Source: Rhyacichthys aspro (taxonomy: Eukaryota; Chordata; Actinopteri; Gobiiformes; Rhyacichthyidae). From it: a DNA stretch of 64,000 nt. Both the position numbers and the translations under genes were made by a program. Below are positions 22,601-35,597 of this stretch, piece after piece. Where the stretch lies: NCBI GenBank assembly GCA_036850595.1, contig CM072153.1:11426169-11490168 (forward strand), written 5' to 3'. The stretch's first letter is position 1. The number at the start of each line of letters is the position of its first letter. Under the pieces are notes generated by a model. It was not told the origin of the DNA and ran no database searches. It saw only the letters and a list, made by a program, of their open reading frames with translations.

Positions 22601-23571
22601 AACAACACTGAAGCCAGAGCAACTCATTTCACCTGACTACACAAGTCAGAGCTCAAAACAGAGCTGTTGTGATCCACCCATGATGTCAAGCCTAACACTT
22701 AAACAAAATTCTCTAAATGAATAAAAAACAAACTGCTAACACTAGCTGCTGATCAAGGCATTCCAAGGCACTATTAGGTTAGCTGCCTTGAACAATATTA
22801 CATAGAAAATTTCAGGAACTTGACAATGTTGGCACATAACAACGCATTTCTAGTGATTGACAGTAAAAGGCTCAGAAGATAATATAAGTTTTATTTATAG
22901 ATGTTTAAGAAGTTTATTTTTCAGGAAAGTTCCAGTGACTGAGAGACAGCAAAGTAAATTGAAAGTCATTATCTAAGGACAGGTCAATAAGACATATGCA
23001 CTTTATAGATGCAACCCCATAGAGACAGACTGGGGGCCAAGGCTGGACACCAAGGATTGGAGGTTCAACATTTATAGGTTGCCCAGACACCAAAAGTTAT
23101 TAATTAGTTACTTGCAAATGTAGGTGCAAGATTCAGAAGTTACAAAAGCAGTGGTTCATAGGTGCTTGGATTAATGGTATATTTGCCTACTGGTGCATAT
23201 TTAAAGTGTATTACTCCATTAACACAGGGCACCATTCAGCTTTTTGTATCAAATAAACCTCCATCCCTCTGTTTCACCAACCTTGGATTTCTCCAGCTTT
23301 GTGTGCAGTGAAAAGGAGGAGGCAGAGAAAATCAGAGGTACAGCACACTGTGCCGTGATGAGGATTGGTTGTGCTTGCTGCCAAAACCATGGCAACACAT
23401 CCGCGTTACCTTGAACCAGTTGAAAGGAGGCATGCCATTGCAGGCTAAGTTCTGAAGAGGCGCAATACATGTTTAGAAGCTAGCTCTGGAAACAGGCAGA
23501 TTGAAATACACAGTTATTTTGAGTGTTGTTTTTGTTTTCGTCAATCTATTATTAATATATGTCATTAATGG
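22601..23571. other. Unique sequence, no gene seen
   Basis: No recognised repeat or frame. The minus 73-codon frame at 23249-23470 has no family resemblance. Confidence 0.55.
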
Positions 23572-23640
23572 TGCATTCATGTGGTCCTCAGGAACTCGAA
23601 AAAATGTATTTCCGAGTTGAAAAATGCACATGAACGCCTG
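23572..23640. repeat. Short foldback element (MITE-like)
   Basis: TGCATTCATGTGGTCC and AGGAACTCG are mirrored by CGAGTTGAAAAATGCACATGAACGC across a ~14 nt loop. The layout (GGTGCRTTCATGTG...ACTCGG mirrored) is that of small hAT-like foldbacks in fish, which I know only loosely. About 70 nt in all. Confidence 0.5.
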
Positions 23641-26600
23641 CTCTAGTCCTTATCAACATGGCAGAGGAAAGCAAACATTTAAGATATTTTAGTAATATAA
23701 GTCCTTTAAAAATATTATATATTCTATACCAAGGTGGATATTATCATCACCTGTCTTTGTGCGTCTATGAAAGCTTTAAAGAGCAGTTGTATTTACAGGC
23801 CAAATGCTGAACTTTTTGCCTGTTAACTCTTTGCTTTGTTAAGCTTTTGTGCCTCTCCACAACATTTAAAACAGACACTCAAAGAGCTTTACAAATGGGT
23901 ATAATTAGTAGCACTGATCAATAAGACTTTAAATGAAAAACACTTGTCATTCGGAAGCCCCGGTCTGCGAGCCAGCGTCGGTCCTGTCTGACAACTCGGA
24001 AGAATGTTTAGCACGTTGTTTAGTGAGTGTGTGGAGGTGTATTTCCCCAGCGGAGACATGGGGAGAGCTGGAACACCATTAGCTGGGGTCACGGGGAGCA
24101 CTTAACACTGACAGAGACAGAGTGAGGGAGCAGTCGCTGAGGTGCACCAGTGTGGAGCTCAGGTTATGGGAGGCTTTCACGGATTTGTGAGGCCAAAGTT
24201 GATTCTATCATTAATACTGCAGCCTGCTGGGACGGGGGGGTGTCTGGGCCCCCAGAGCTGACACATTCAGCTGTTTTGTTCTCCACGGTAATTAATGAAC
24301 AACACCTGGAGCTGCTCGCATGTACCAGCTCCTGCCATTAAACAATACCTGTGAGACTGTTCCTTCGACATGGGAAGTCAACTGAATTATGCACCTGGCA
24401 TTGAAGTCGGCAAGGGTGACACAAAACAGGTGCTCGATGACTATAAATAACACGGATCTTATTTACTTTTAGCGGAATTATGATTTCAGGTATTTAGGTC
24501 TCATGACTAGTTAACTGACTGACTATACAGTGTTTGGACAAAGTTTATTTTATTCGAGAATGTAAAAAAAAAAAAATCACAAAACTGTATGTGGGGGAAA
24601 AAACACAATGTGAGATGTAATTCACGCAATGGCCATGTGGTTTTAAAGTTTTGACTTTTTGCTTTTTTGGGGGCTTCTGGTGGCTGATTGCAATTTCACT
24701 CATCACACTCCTTTTTAGGGCTGGGATAGGTATGGCATCCTGCAGGGACAAACTGTGTCTGTCAATAAACAGGTCTAAAAAGAAAAAAATGACATTGGTT
24801 CATACATGTGAAAAGTATGCAGTGTATACAGGAAAACAAACATGAGTGTGCTTCTGCTCCAGCTCTGTTTGTCCTCTCTGGGCAGCTGCAGGAACAAGAA
24901 ATGGCTCCTTACTGTGGGATCTATGGAGCTTTTTTCCAAGATAGAGAAATGTGTGTTATATGTGACTGCACACTACTGAAACATACTTCTGACTGATGTA
25001 TTCCATTTTGTTTAACCAACTACAACATTTTACACATTGCTACCTTAAAGAAATTACACAATGTTCTTATTGTAATATACAGGTCACCGGTGTCAAATGC
25101 AATTGCCGTGAGGGCCTTGAGCATTAACTATGAATGGTTTCCTACTGTAACAGATGTATCAACGATTAACAAAAGTTGCCTATGACACAAGATGCAACAT
25201 TATACACGCCAGTTATGAAACAGCCACATCTCAAACTGTTTTTTCTTTCACATGAATTGGCGCGAGGTCAATAAAAGGGTCAGAGGTGACATTATGCCTT
25301 ACAGTGTTCCATGTCCTATACTGTACATATTGTAGAGAAGCAGAATGGATCCTGTATAGACGCTGTGCTGTTGGCCATGCACAGTGTAGACATGGTGTAG
25401 GAGGCAGTCGCTGGACCTGCTGATGCCACAGGTTTGTCTGTCATCGGGCTGTGCACAGATCAATATGAGCTGCTGTTTTCCTCCAGGCCACATGAATGTA
25501 CACCATCAGGACGGTACAGATAGTCATTTTCCAATTAAAGACACATTCACACCACAGTGCTTTGTTTTCATCTAATATTCTTGTTTATTTAGAGTGGTTT
25601 TAAGACTCATTTTAACTCAAGAGGTTCTAATTAAACATCAAAATCAGAGGATGGAGACTGAAATTGAGTAAAATCAGATGTGAAACTATGACTGATGGGG
25701 TCTTTGTTATTTCCCATTATTCGTATGCCCCTGTGGGAGGTAAGAAGCTGTCCTACATCATGTGAACACGACTTGACCCGCGGTTATGGTGCGACCCCAT
25801 GTAATATCACCTGCTTACCTCAGCACATAGGTACATGCGCTCTGTGTCCCACTAGTGAACTGTCAAGACATGATGAATCAGCAAAAAGGACGTGGGTCAT
25901 GAATGGTCATACAGTTGAAAGTGTTTACCGCCTAATCAGGACTTTTTAAATGAGGATTTTTTTAGAGAGCATGAGAAAGGACTGAGGTGCCGTGTAAAGA
26001 GGTATAGAAGCGAGGATGGTGTCGGGACGGGCAGGCAGAAAGCTGTGGAGGCCAGAAAAACAAGCAGATAATAAACAGATCGAAGGAGAGCCAAGAGAAA
26101 AACAGGCGGTAAGCGAGAGAGTGGCACGGAGGGCTCGAGGCAAACTCAGCGTGAGCCTCAGAGACGAGACAGTGACAGACAGAGGAAATCAACACACAGC
26201 CTTTAGGAGAGGAGTGGTGGTAAGAGACATCAGACAAGAAGTAACAACTGAAGGAAAACTGAGACTGCTGAAAAAGAAACAGAGTGCTATAAGACGAGAT
26301 TCTGTGAAACCAGAGTCAATTTTAGATTACTGTAAATCTTAACAGTCGCACAAGATGCTCCCATAACTCTGTGTATGTTTACTCCAAGGCATTATGTAGT
26401 CACATGTGCTCACTGATGCTGGAAGTATCCTAAAGCACAATAAAACCTGGGGTTGAAGGTGGAATATGCAGGATTTTCATGATAAAAGGAGATGAATCGG
26501 CCCATATTTCACCATTTTACTTCATTGTTTACATTGGGGGGTTGTTTTTGAGTGTGCAGCTCTCAACCAATCACAGCTCACAAAAACAAAAAACAAAAAC

Positions 26601-26974
26601 AAAAAAATGAAGCTCATTCAAAATCTGAGCAAATCTGAATTTGTGTTGGTAGCACTAAAAGAGAGGATAGGACATAAGACTAGATTTGTTAACAAGCATT
26701 TGTCTGGAAATCTTACATATGTAGATATATGCCTTTAACACATGGAAATCCTGGGCTGGTGGGTTTTTTTTACTTATAATACTCATTACTAGACTGCATC
26801 TGACAAGTTACTTTTGATTCTTAGGAAAATTAATCTAGGCGTTTATTCATTTTATATTAACAAGATGGACTTCATAGGTTGTGGTTCACAAAATAAAAGC
26901 CAGAAAAGCTACAAAAATGTGGTTTTTGTCTATTATTACTAATCATAACTGATAAAGGATAAAAAATGAGACCT
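23641..26974. other. Unique sequence; purine-rich patch and possible enhancer
   Basis: No gene. The purine-rich patch 25970-26300 keeps a 108-codon plus frame and three minus frames open at once, a composition effect. CACCGGTGTCAAATGCAA near 25086 resembles the end of a hAT element but no partner end is seen. A weak third match to dispersed repeat X lies at 24855-24905 (TTTGTCCTCTCTGGGCAGCT). Confidence 0.5.
24150..24345. promoter_or_regulatory. Candidate conserved non-coding element
   Basis: Unique block containing CATTAATACTGCAGCCTGC, GACACATTCAGCTGTTTTG and CGGTAATTAATGAACAACAC: E-box (CAGCTG) next to homeodomain cores. A 63-codon frame runs through it without a recognisable product. Confidence 0.25.
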
Positions 26975-27040
26975 GTCGCACAAAAGTAATTCAATGTGTG
27001 CTGATCCTTCAATTAAAGGTTAAAAACTGCCATGAAGTTA
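26975..27040. repeat. Short dispersed repeat Y, copy 1
   Basis: TGTGTGCTGATCCT then TTCAATTAAAGGTTAAAAAC matches 29545-29615 (TGTGTGCTGACCCT, 11-12 nt extra, TTCAATTAAATGTTAAAAAC). Both are plus strand. Too short to classify. Confidence 0.4.
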
Positions 27041-29154
27041 AATACTGTGCACACATCTTGCATCAACATCATCACCGGGCATGTTGTTTGTTGCATGAAG
27101 CTGAGAGGCAAATGGACTGCAATGTTTTTTGAGACATATATAACAGGTTGTAACTTCCTGTGTTCAGTTGTTAATGACAAAGCCATGTAAATCCATCAGT
27201 ACACAGACACATAGTCACATAGACATGAGGCGGAGACAGATGATTGAGGCGATGAGCAAGAGGATAGAAAAGAATGATGAAGATGCGGCACAGGAAATAA
27301 AATAAGCAGGAGAGATGGCTGAATTGGCTGTCAGAGCGCTGCGGTCTTTATTACTTTTTTCTATAGAGCTGTTTGGTTGGAACAAAGGCAGTGTGTCTTC
27401 AATGTGTGTGGCTCTTGGGTGCCCAAGGCTGTCAGCAGCCTGCATGTGTGTGTTGTGGACACACATACCACTCAGGAACAGGGTGCTCAGTGCAGCCGAT
27501 GGGCTCTATTCACTGCAGCCCAAGGCTCAACCTTCAGCCAACAGAAGAGAAGCACAAGGCCAACAGGACTCAATAGAAACACACACAGACGCAGACAAGT
27601 GTACGAGTCGTCCTACGCCTCTCTTTTCTCCCTCCCCACATCTCTCCACCTCCATATTTTTTCATTTTATCTTGCAGTAGATTATCTTTCTGTCTGTATA
27701 AAGTTTTTAAGATTGTTTATTCCTTTGTGTTATTTATTCTCAGTACCAGAGTGACAACAACTGCCAAAATCATGTATGTGCAATACTAAAATCTGATCTG
27801 ACTGGATTGAATCTGATGATGATACAACAATCCACCCTTTTGTCACATAGGAGTACTCTAAGAACAAAAGCTATTCAAGAAAGAATGTTTTTCAGACAAG
27901 ACTCCTGCGATAAATGGCAGTAAATGTAGTAAAAGTAGTTTGTTCAAGTCACCTTAGACACAAAGCTAGTGTTACTTTATATATTTTACACTCCCAGAAT
28001 GAAGTGAGATCTGAAAAAGATCATCCACTATTGCTTTTGGGATGCAGTAAACATTAAGTGGAACAGAGAGACAAGGATGGAAGCACACAAAGACTGATTT
28101 GTAGCCAGCCGTGGTGTTATTTTCTTCTGATCAGCACTCTATCTACCAGCAAGTCTTTCCAAAGCATTTTGACATTTTAGCTCAAATGATGACAACACAT
28201 ACTTTTCATTTTGGATCGGCCAGTTTAACTCTAAAACTAGGATGTAAACTTACTTACTGTGAAACTGTTGGGACAAATAAACTTAAAGCTCAGTGCAGCT
28301 CACTGACTACAGGCTTCTACTGAAAGGCACTTACATAATTAGCATGAAGCAGGGTGTGTGGAAAAGCTCAAATGGTCTTCGAGTGTCTTCAGAAGACCAT
28401 TCATTTATTTCCAGTGGACTTCACGCTGAGTTCTCAATATTCAGTCCTGCACTTCCTGTCTGGGCCCATGTGTGTGTGATTGAGGCAGAAAATAGATAAA
28501 TAGGGGGATAAATAGAGCAGTTTTATCTCAGTGCGCTGCTGGTAATCAGACTTCAAAAACACAGCGAGAGGGTTGTGTTCCACTAAGTGGCAATTGATCG
28601 CTGTGTGAAGGGAAAACATGGCCGAGAGACACGCGCACACACCTGTCCGAGCCTCGTCTCATCTCGGCCTGTTCCTCGTCTTCTACATGACCCCCCTCTT
28701 TGTTTGAGAAGTGGGTGTGCTCTCGGCCGTCCTTCTCCAATCTCCCTCCGCAGTGTGTGTCCACCGCTGCCATGGACACAGCACAAATACACAACCTCCA
28801 CAATCCCTCTCCAATAACGAGCACTGACTCTTCTGCCTACAACTTCCCTCCGTTCTTTATCCTCCATTTTCCTTCTAATCCCTTCCGATTTTCAACAACA
28901 CTTGGGGTTCCTACAATTTTTTGGACGACCCGACATGTAGATGTTCAGTTTTTGAGTCGCAATAACATCAGGAAAAAAATGCTATTAAGAATTTGGTGTT
29001 GTCCTGAGAAAAATAAGGTAACAACAGTCAGGTTCTGTTTGTGTAAAGGTCAAATAAATAAATGATTTAGTTGACCTTTGTATAATCCGTAAGGTCACAT
29101 TAAAATGAGTAGACTATGGTATGGTAGACTGGCCAGCCATTTTTTTTTTCTTTT
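27041..29154. other. Unique sequence, no gene seen
   Basis: Two overlapping plus frames (27315-27680 and 27377-27754) and the frames at 28583-28867 have no domains. The region is unremarkable apart from a perfect 10-bp hairpin at 28371. Confidence 0.5.
28371..28401. repeat. Perfect 10-bp inverted repeat (hairpin)
   Basis: AATGGTCTTC and GAAGACCATT flank an 11-nt loop. No adjacent sequence suggests a microRNA-length stem or a transposon end. Confidence 0.85.
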
Positions 29155-29220
29155 CCATATGGAGAATTAGTCTGGCCTTTGTGGATTTGAGTTAGATTTT
29201 CTGGCCTCTGGATGTATTTA
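29155..29220 (+). repeat. Fragment related to the 35.2-35.9 kb duplicated unit
   Basis: GAATTAGTCTGGCCTTTGTG and GATTTGAGTTAGATTTTCTG match GAATTAGTCTGCTCTGTGG and GATTTCAGTTGGATTTCCAG at 35480 and 35855. This implies that the unit duplicated at 35 kb includes a dispersed repeat. Confidence 0.5.
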
Positions 29221-29334
29221 GACAAACATAACCAATCATAAAGCCCAACATAATTTCTAAGAGTGGAAAGGGCTGTAAACGGAGGGGATTCCATCCACAT
29301 CCCCATTCCACATTGCAAAGTGAATGAGATATAT
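29221..29334. other. Short unassigned segment
   Basis: Lies between two repeat fragments; nothing specific. Confidence 0.4.
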
Positions 29335-29425
29335 TTTACATGGGCTGCAGAAAACCTACACAGATACAGGACAAACATGCAAACTCCATGAATAAAGCCC
29401 AGGCTGAAGATCAAACCCAACAGCA
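29335..29425 (-). mobile_element. tRNA-derived SINE fragment (antisense)
   Basis: GCAGAAAACCTACACAGATA, GGACAAACATGCAAACTCCA and AAAGCCCAGGCTGAAGATCA follow the order of the common teleost SINE complement (GAGAAAACCCACGCA, GGAGAACATGCAAACTCCAC, GGGATTTGAACCC). The B-box complement (GATCAAACCC) is decayed. Related to 5498-5615. Confidence 0.65.
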
Positions 29426-32400
29426 GACAATGTAAAAACAGCACATACATTTCTCTTCTTTACAAGATTCAGATTTAAATATGCTTTGATTAAGCTTTGG
29501 GTATGACTTCAATGTGCTGCAAATACAAATATGAACATGCACACACTTGCACGAATGAAATGCTATGTGTGCTGACCCTCTTTCAGGAATTTCAATTAAA
29601 TGTTAAAAACGGTGCATCAGGAAACACAAGGAGACAGACAGACTGAAAGGTGTAAACAATCAGTCACAAAGGATATAATGACATAATCACATTTTATGAT
29701 TGGCCAACTAGGAATACAACCAATAAGCAACCAGCTTTAGGTCACCTGCTTGTGAAAAGTTTGGAGAGCTACATATACACCCACAGTACAGAATGAAACT
29801 GTTTAAACTTTTTATTTAATTTTTTTAATGTTTTATTGTTATTTTCTAAACTAAGAGACTATCAATCAGGCACAACTGTAAAAACAATTCAAATTTTGTA
29901 TAATTATTGGCATTATTCATTATTTGTTTCTTTTAAGTGACACGTTATCCCATTTTAATGTTGATTTGTTTTTGTTTTTAAAAGAATATACACTTATGTA
30001 GTTGTCACTGCAAGTAGCGTATCTCTGAAAACCCGTCACAGCTCTTGAAAACGATGTATAGAAATATATGAGATCCCTTGTCTTTTTCTTATCAAGCCTC
30101 CACATCTTCTTATTGCTTCCCATGCCCAATTTTCAAAGCTGCATTCAAAGCACAGGATGTTATGTGAGAGGAGCGATGGGTATCGCATGGAATGCAGGTG
30201 CATGTGTATTATATGTGTGTTGTATGTGTGTGGGTTTGTAACAGTCAGAGTGAGACTGACGCATTTGTCTTCTTGCCTGGAGTGAGAGGACACACCATGA
30301 AGTTGCTATATCTCCTTCTAAACAAAGGACTGTGCTTCCTGTCAGCCCACACACACCGCTGAGCGTAAAATGGTGGAGGTTACTTAGGCTTTTAATGTCT
30401 TTTTTGTTTTAAAAGTGCTTGAAATTTGCCGTTTTCAGAATTTCAAAGTTTGGTGACACATACAGGGCTTGTGATCTTCAATACTCATTGCATCTCAACA
30501 TTATGATCCTGTTTTCATGGATTCAATTCATGCAGTCGCACAGATTCCAAGCCATTCTTAAAAAATATATATCATTTATTACAATAGATCCGTCCACTGC
30601 TGTTGGTACAGCCAAGAGTGTTCTTTCATGTAATAGTTATTGCACCAGATCTAATATTCTTTAACCATATACTGTAGTGAAACACACTAGTTAATAAATC
30701 AACATAGAAGCAGACTTGGTGCGATTTCTCCAGCTCATAATGGAGAAACCATTGAGAAGGCTAATGGACTGATGGCGGACATTAGCCTTTTCTAATGTCA
30801 AACCAGTAATACAGACAAGGTGAGCTACCCTCAGAGAAAATGGAGAAGGTTAGAGGAGAACCTGACCAGGACTTCAACTTTACAATGTCTTCTCTTGCTC
30901 TGATCAAGAAAGGATGAAGTGGATATGTACATCTTGTGAGCATAATGTGAGTTGAGGACATTTGTGAAGAGTAATAACGGTCACCTAGCACCCGACTGTC
31001 CAATTGGGAGATGGATTCCATTAAAAGGCTGCTACTGTCACGTAGCAACTGAAAGCCTACAGGATGTACAAAGGGTTTACAGGGCCTGCTTTTTAATGGT
31101 TTAGGTGCCGTGATGACAGGCAGCTTTCAGAAATGATGTAACATTAAAGTAGTATGGCTCATGTCATGTTTCATGTGCACACAAGCATTAAAACAAACAA
31201 ACAAAACAAACATCGCTTTCACAATCTGCAGTGATGGTTGTGGCCTGTTTTTTTTCCCTTTCTTCTTCACTAGCTTGTTTCTCATCGCTGATCAGTTTAG
31301 ATGTGTTTCTATGTTCTGTCTGGAGATTAGCCGTTCGGTTTAAGTTTCCATAGATGTCAACCTCAAAAGCAGAGGATTAACCGTTAAAAGTGATCTCTCT
31401 AAGCCCTAATCCATCTTTGTGGTTCAGGGACCAGGATTCAGAATGGATCTTGGTGTTTCAGGGGCATTAAAAGGTTGCACCAGTGACCAAGCATCACTAA
31501 GAACACCTTAAAATGAGAATCACTTGTCCCAATGACACCAGCATGTTGGTTGGAAGTTGCTTTTATGAAGGTGGTATTGGATCATGAAAGGTGCTAATGC
31601 TTCTTTAAAAGTGCCACAATTATGTTTTCTTACGGACATTACTTTCACATTTTTTATTTCGGCAGATTGCAATTGCACTCTGTAACATTTGCTTATGTTC
31701 CTTAAAAGCTCTTCTGGTTCATCATTGATATTGCACAAGGTTGAACCCAGGTAAGCACAGCATGATGTCTACTGTTCACTCAGCTGGCAAATTCCTAATG
31801 AAGTACAAAGTGTATTAACATCCACCCGCTGCGGAAACCAGCCTTCACTGCAACATCTGTCGGAGGAGGACCATACAAAATGATCACCACTTATTCAGTA
31901 TCAGAAGACCAAAAAAAAAAAAAACATTTAGAAGATCAAAGAACTACATTGTACAGTAAGATTACAAGACTTTACATGAATACGTTTATGCTAACATTGA
32001 AGAATTAAAGCCTCTTAAGTGTAGCTATACTGTACTGTAGCCTTGAAGGTCATCTGTTGCATCCTTTTCTAAGAATCTGAAAGTTTCAAACTGATGAAGC
32101 TCAACAATTTTTGCGGTCTAAGATCCATTTACAAAAGTGGGATCGCTCTCTGTTTGAAGTCAGACACCCACTAAAACTCTCTTCTTGAAGTCGAAAACTG
32201 AAGTGTCCTACAAAAACTGCCCGTCCAAATGAAATATTGAAGTGTTTACAAAGCGCTTCCTTCATTTGCGCCGCTCCTTGCTCCCTGCTCTCCTTTCCCT
32301 CCACGCCCTCTGCTGCCAATCATCTGCCACAAATTATGCAGATTTCTCTTTTTAAAAACACGCTGCATTCACCATTTACACAAACCCCGTTCTTTTCCCC

Positions 32401-33019
32401 GCTACATTCTCCTCTGCCCTTCCGTCTTCGAGTCTAAAAATGGATGACCTCAACTTCATTTGGAGAACTTCACACCATTTGGCACTTTGGCTCTTCCTCA
32501 CAATCGTTGGAGCTTGACTTGACAGGGAGGCGTGGTGTGCAAGGGTGAACTCTCCGTGATGTGTTGTCCACTCGAATGCGTCCTTGAGTGCCTTTGTACG
32601 CTGAGGTCCGAGAGCCTAGCGTGTATAATAAGCGAGTGTCATAATACGAGCTTGTATGGAAAAGACGTGTGTAAAATATGCAGGAGGTTGTGGGTTGTGT
32701 ATAATAGGCACATATCAGCGTCATCCTCCAACCTTTTGACCCTGAACTGGAGCAGTGTTAACGCTCGACATTTTATCACCTTTAGAGGAGGCTTGAGTTG
32801 TTTTTCACAAAATTAAACTTAGGATCAAGCGGCACGTGGACCTTGACTGTCGCTATAAAAATCATCGAATCATTTTTAAATGATGTATTATTAATCTGAA
32901 GGCTGGAGATGAAACATTAATATTACAAGTTTTGGTAAATTAAACCATCATCTTAAGTTTGGCTCACTCTGTCCCGACTGAGAAGTACCAAGCTTCTCTT
33001 TAATTTGTCAGATCATGTT
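29426..33019. other. Unique sequence, no gene seen
   Basis: It contains copy 2 of short repeat Y (29545-29615). No frame above 90 codons and none recognisable. At 32590-32710 words like GTGTATAATA recur a few times without a clear period. Confidence 0.5.
29545..29615. repeat. Short dispersed repeat Y, copy 2
   Basis: Partner of 26975-27040, with an 11-12 nt insertion between the two shared words. Confidence 0.4.
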
Positions 33020-33185
33020 TTTTAAAGATTTTTTGGTTGGATTTTTTAGCCTTTAATCGATAGACACTGTGTAGAGAGACAGGAAACAGGGTGAGGAGAG
33101 AACGGAATGATATTGAGCACATGACCCGAGCCAGAATGGAACCCGAGTTGCCCAAGGACGTGGCAAGATGACAAGTTTGGCAGGT
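33020..33185 (-). mobile_element. SINE-like teleost repeat (antisense, decayed)
   Basis: TTTTTAGCCTTTAATCGATA, AGAGAGACAGGAAACAGGGT, GAGGAGAGAACGGAATGA, then CCAGAATGGAACCCGAGTTG. The order (GCCTTTAAT..GATAG, GAGAGACAGGAAA..GGG, GGAATGACAT, GGAATCGAACCCG) is that of a widespread percomorph repeat whose last block is a B-box complement. Family name not known to me. Confidence 0.5.
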
Positions 33186-35206
33186 GGAAGTTGCATGCTA
33201 AAGCTTAAATATATAATTAAAACAGAGAAGAGTTATGGAAGAAAATACCTATTTATCAAACACTCAATTACAGCAGGAAGTAACCTGAGAAAGTCTTGTC
33301 AAAGTAAAGGTACTCTCAGATGAATCTGTATTAGGTAATGGGGTGACTCATTGTATGTCACTCTCTATCACGAGGACCTTTATCCAATGAGAGCAATGAC
33401 ATGTTGTATGCATAGTAACAGTCAAGGCCACAGCCAGGTTTGAAGATGCAGTGACTGTTTTACTGTTAATAATGTGAACAATATGGCAATATAGCACATA
33501 TGATAAATCCAATCACCAGCAAGTTCAATATTCATTTAAAGTGACTGCTCTGTGCAAACGTTTTCTATTGAGGCCCTTCCAGATGGCACTGTGGAACAGA
33601 CTATGTGGCTTGTCAGGCTAAGTACTTTCACACCATTTGTACGAACCAGGTCTGGTTTGGCGGAACTCACATAGCTTTGACAAGTTGGGGGACATGTTGG
33701 AATATCGAGAATCCAGCTGCTGCACAAAGTGACGCAGACGCAATATGTCAACAACCATAAGCAAAAGTAGCAGTAAAAAAGTAAAAAACGAAGATGAGCT
33801 GCACAAAGGAGGTTGATACATGAACTATGTGCTATTGTTTTCAGATTGGGAAACATATATTCATAATTGTGATGTCATGTCAACCTCAAAATGAGATAGA
33901 CTTAAAAAAACTCTTAGAAGCACATTAATTAGCCATTGAAAGCTGAAGACTAGTGAGATGGGCAGCATTTGTTCAACTAACAAATTGAACAAATATATTT
34001 AAGTGAAAGAATTAACACACACACAATGTCAGTAGCTCATTCAATTATTAGCAGTATTCTCTGTATTTACTATAGAAACATTGTGAGTGGCCCGACTATT
34101 TCAGAGCACAAAAATTCAATTAAGATATTTAAATGAAAGATGCTGTGTGATAACCTAATGTTCATCTCTGAAGACTGAACCAGCGTGCTTTGAAGAGAAC
34201 GAGGTCGGTAATAATAATGTTGACTTTAAACAGCATTGTAAAACTCTTCAGTACCATACGTTTCTATATAATTCATATATTAGCCCAGAATAGTGCCTGA
34301 TGTAAAAGTCCATTGAAATACAAACTCTTGCAGCTCTGATTAGGCCCAGAATTTGCAAAATGCACTTTGGTGTGTGCTGTTTTACATTTCGATACGAGGG
34401 AAATCTGTGTAATTAGGTACATACTTTTAAAAACTTAAAGTCTCTAAAAACTTTACCCCAGACATAACACCAAAACTTAACAATATCTGTTTAATGTTGC
34501 CGTTTCAGCGTTTTAAATTAAAGGTGAATGCTTTGGGTTTCACCAATTAAAATGACGCCAGTCGCCTGTATTCTTGTTTTTGCTTCTATTGCTGTTTCCC
34601 ACGAGGATAACCGGGTAGACACAGCTGTGGAGCTAATTACGCATAGGGTCACATATACGCAACAGTGCTAACAAACCCAGGCTTTAGCTACAGGTGCAAG
34701 TTTTAGAAGAAACTGCTTTCATTTGTGACGAATGCTGAAATAAAGAGCGCAAGGAGCCGGTGATGGCGCCGTGGAGAGAGGAAGAGACAGAAGGAGAGAT
34801 GCAATAAAATGAACAGAGGACAGAGGAGGAGGAGGAGGAGGAGAGAAATGTGTTCGCAGCAGGATGTAGCTATGCCAGCCTTCATCCACTCGCGCCTTTT
34901 CTGTCAACTTCTCACCTACAAATAGAGATGGCTTGTGAAAGCATATTTGTTGAATTATTTTAGACTCACTTGGTCCAATAAATCTATAATCACACTGTAA
35001 AGACATTTTAGTAAAGACGATTATTTCATTTTTAGCTCACATTTGGTCAAGCGGGGGAACTATAAAGTGAGTGACGTGTACGCACTGAGCACAAAGATGA
35101 TTTTTTGAGCTTTTTTGTCTGTATTTGAAAGTAACATGGTGTGAGAGAGGAGAATGATATTGGATAAAGTACCCATTCGATTCCATGTCTCAAAAGGCAA
35201 AGTTTT
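33186..35206. other. Unique sequence, no gene seen
   Basis: The minus frame 33536-33856 (106 codons) has no recognisable domain. An AGG run is listed separately. Otherwise AT-rich. Confidence 0.5.
34822..34843. repeat. (AGG)n trinucleotide repeat
   Basis: About seven AGG/GGA units within a purine-rich stretch (34790-34850). Confidence 0.9.
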
Positions 35207-35562
35207 AACCCAATTTGCACCACTACCATGGCTACATCACAAAAACTTCAAGAGCTTGAGTCAGTCCATCTTGGACAACTGAAATCCACCACTCCAGCAA
35301 GAAATATAAAAAATTTATGAACTAAGTTTGTTACCCTCCCAACTATGTGTCAGTAATGTCAATAAAGAATCTACTCAGTTGTAAAAGGCAGTCTTGACAG
35401 TGGAGCAGTTCCCAACATACAGCAGGTAATACCAATGATATCCAGTTGTAATTCTATATATATTTCATTCTATAGAAAGAATTAGTCTGCTCTGTGGATT
35501 TCAGTTGGATTTCCAGCGGAAGTGCCAAAGATGCATAATAAACTGCCTCTTAACCCAAATTA
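35207..35562 (+). repeat. Local direct duplication, unit 1
   Basis: Unit 1 shares with unit 2, in order: CCAATTTGCACCAC; ACTTCAAGAGCTTGAGTCAG; GGACAACTGAAATCCACCAC; TAAAAGGCAGTCTTGACAGT; ACATACAGCAGG; GATATCCAGTT; AAAGAATTAGTCTGCTCTG; ACTGCCTCTTAACCCAA. The unit length is about 390 nt start to start. The same AACCCAA word opens and closes the unit. No coding sequence. Confidence 0.9.
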
Positions 35563-35597
35563 ATTGACAAAAAAAACAAAAAAACAACCAAACATTG

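Noticed and set aside
25086..25140. A complete hAT element starting CACCGGTGTCAAATGC
   Set aside because: Only one end is seen and no mirrored partner within several kilobases.
26016..26342. 108-codon basic, charged protein
   Set aside because: Purine-rich plus strand yields K/R/E codons; several minus frames are open over the same bases, a composition artefact.
28371..28401. microRNA precursor
   Set aside because: The stem is only 10 bp and flanks do not extend the pairing.
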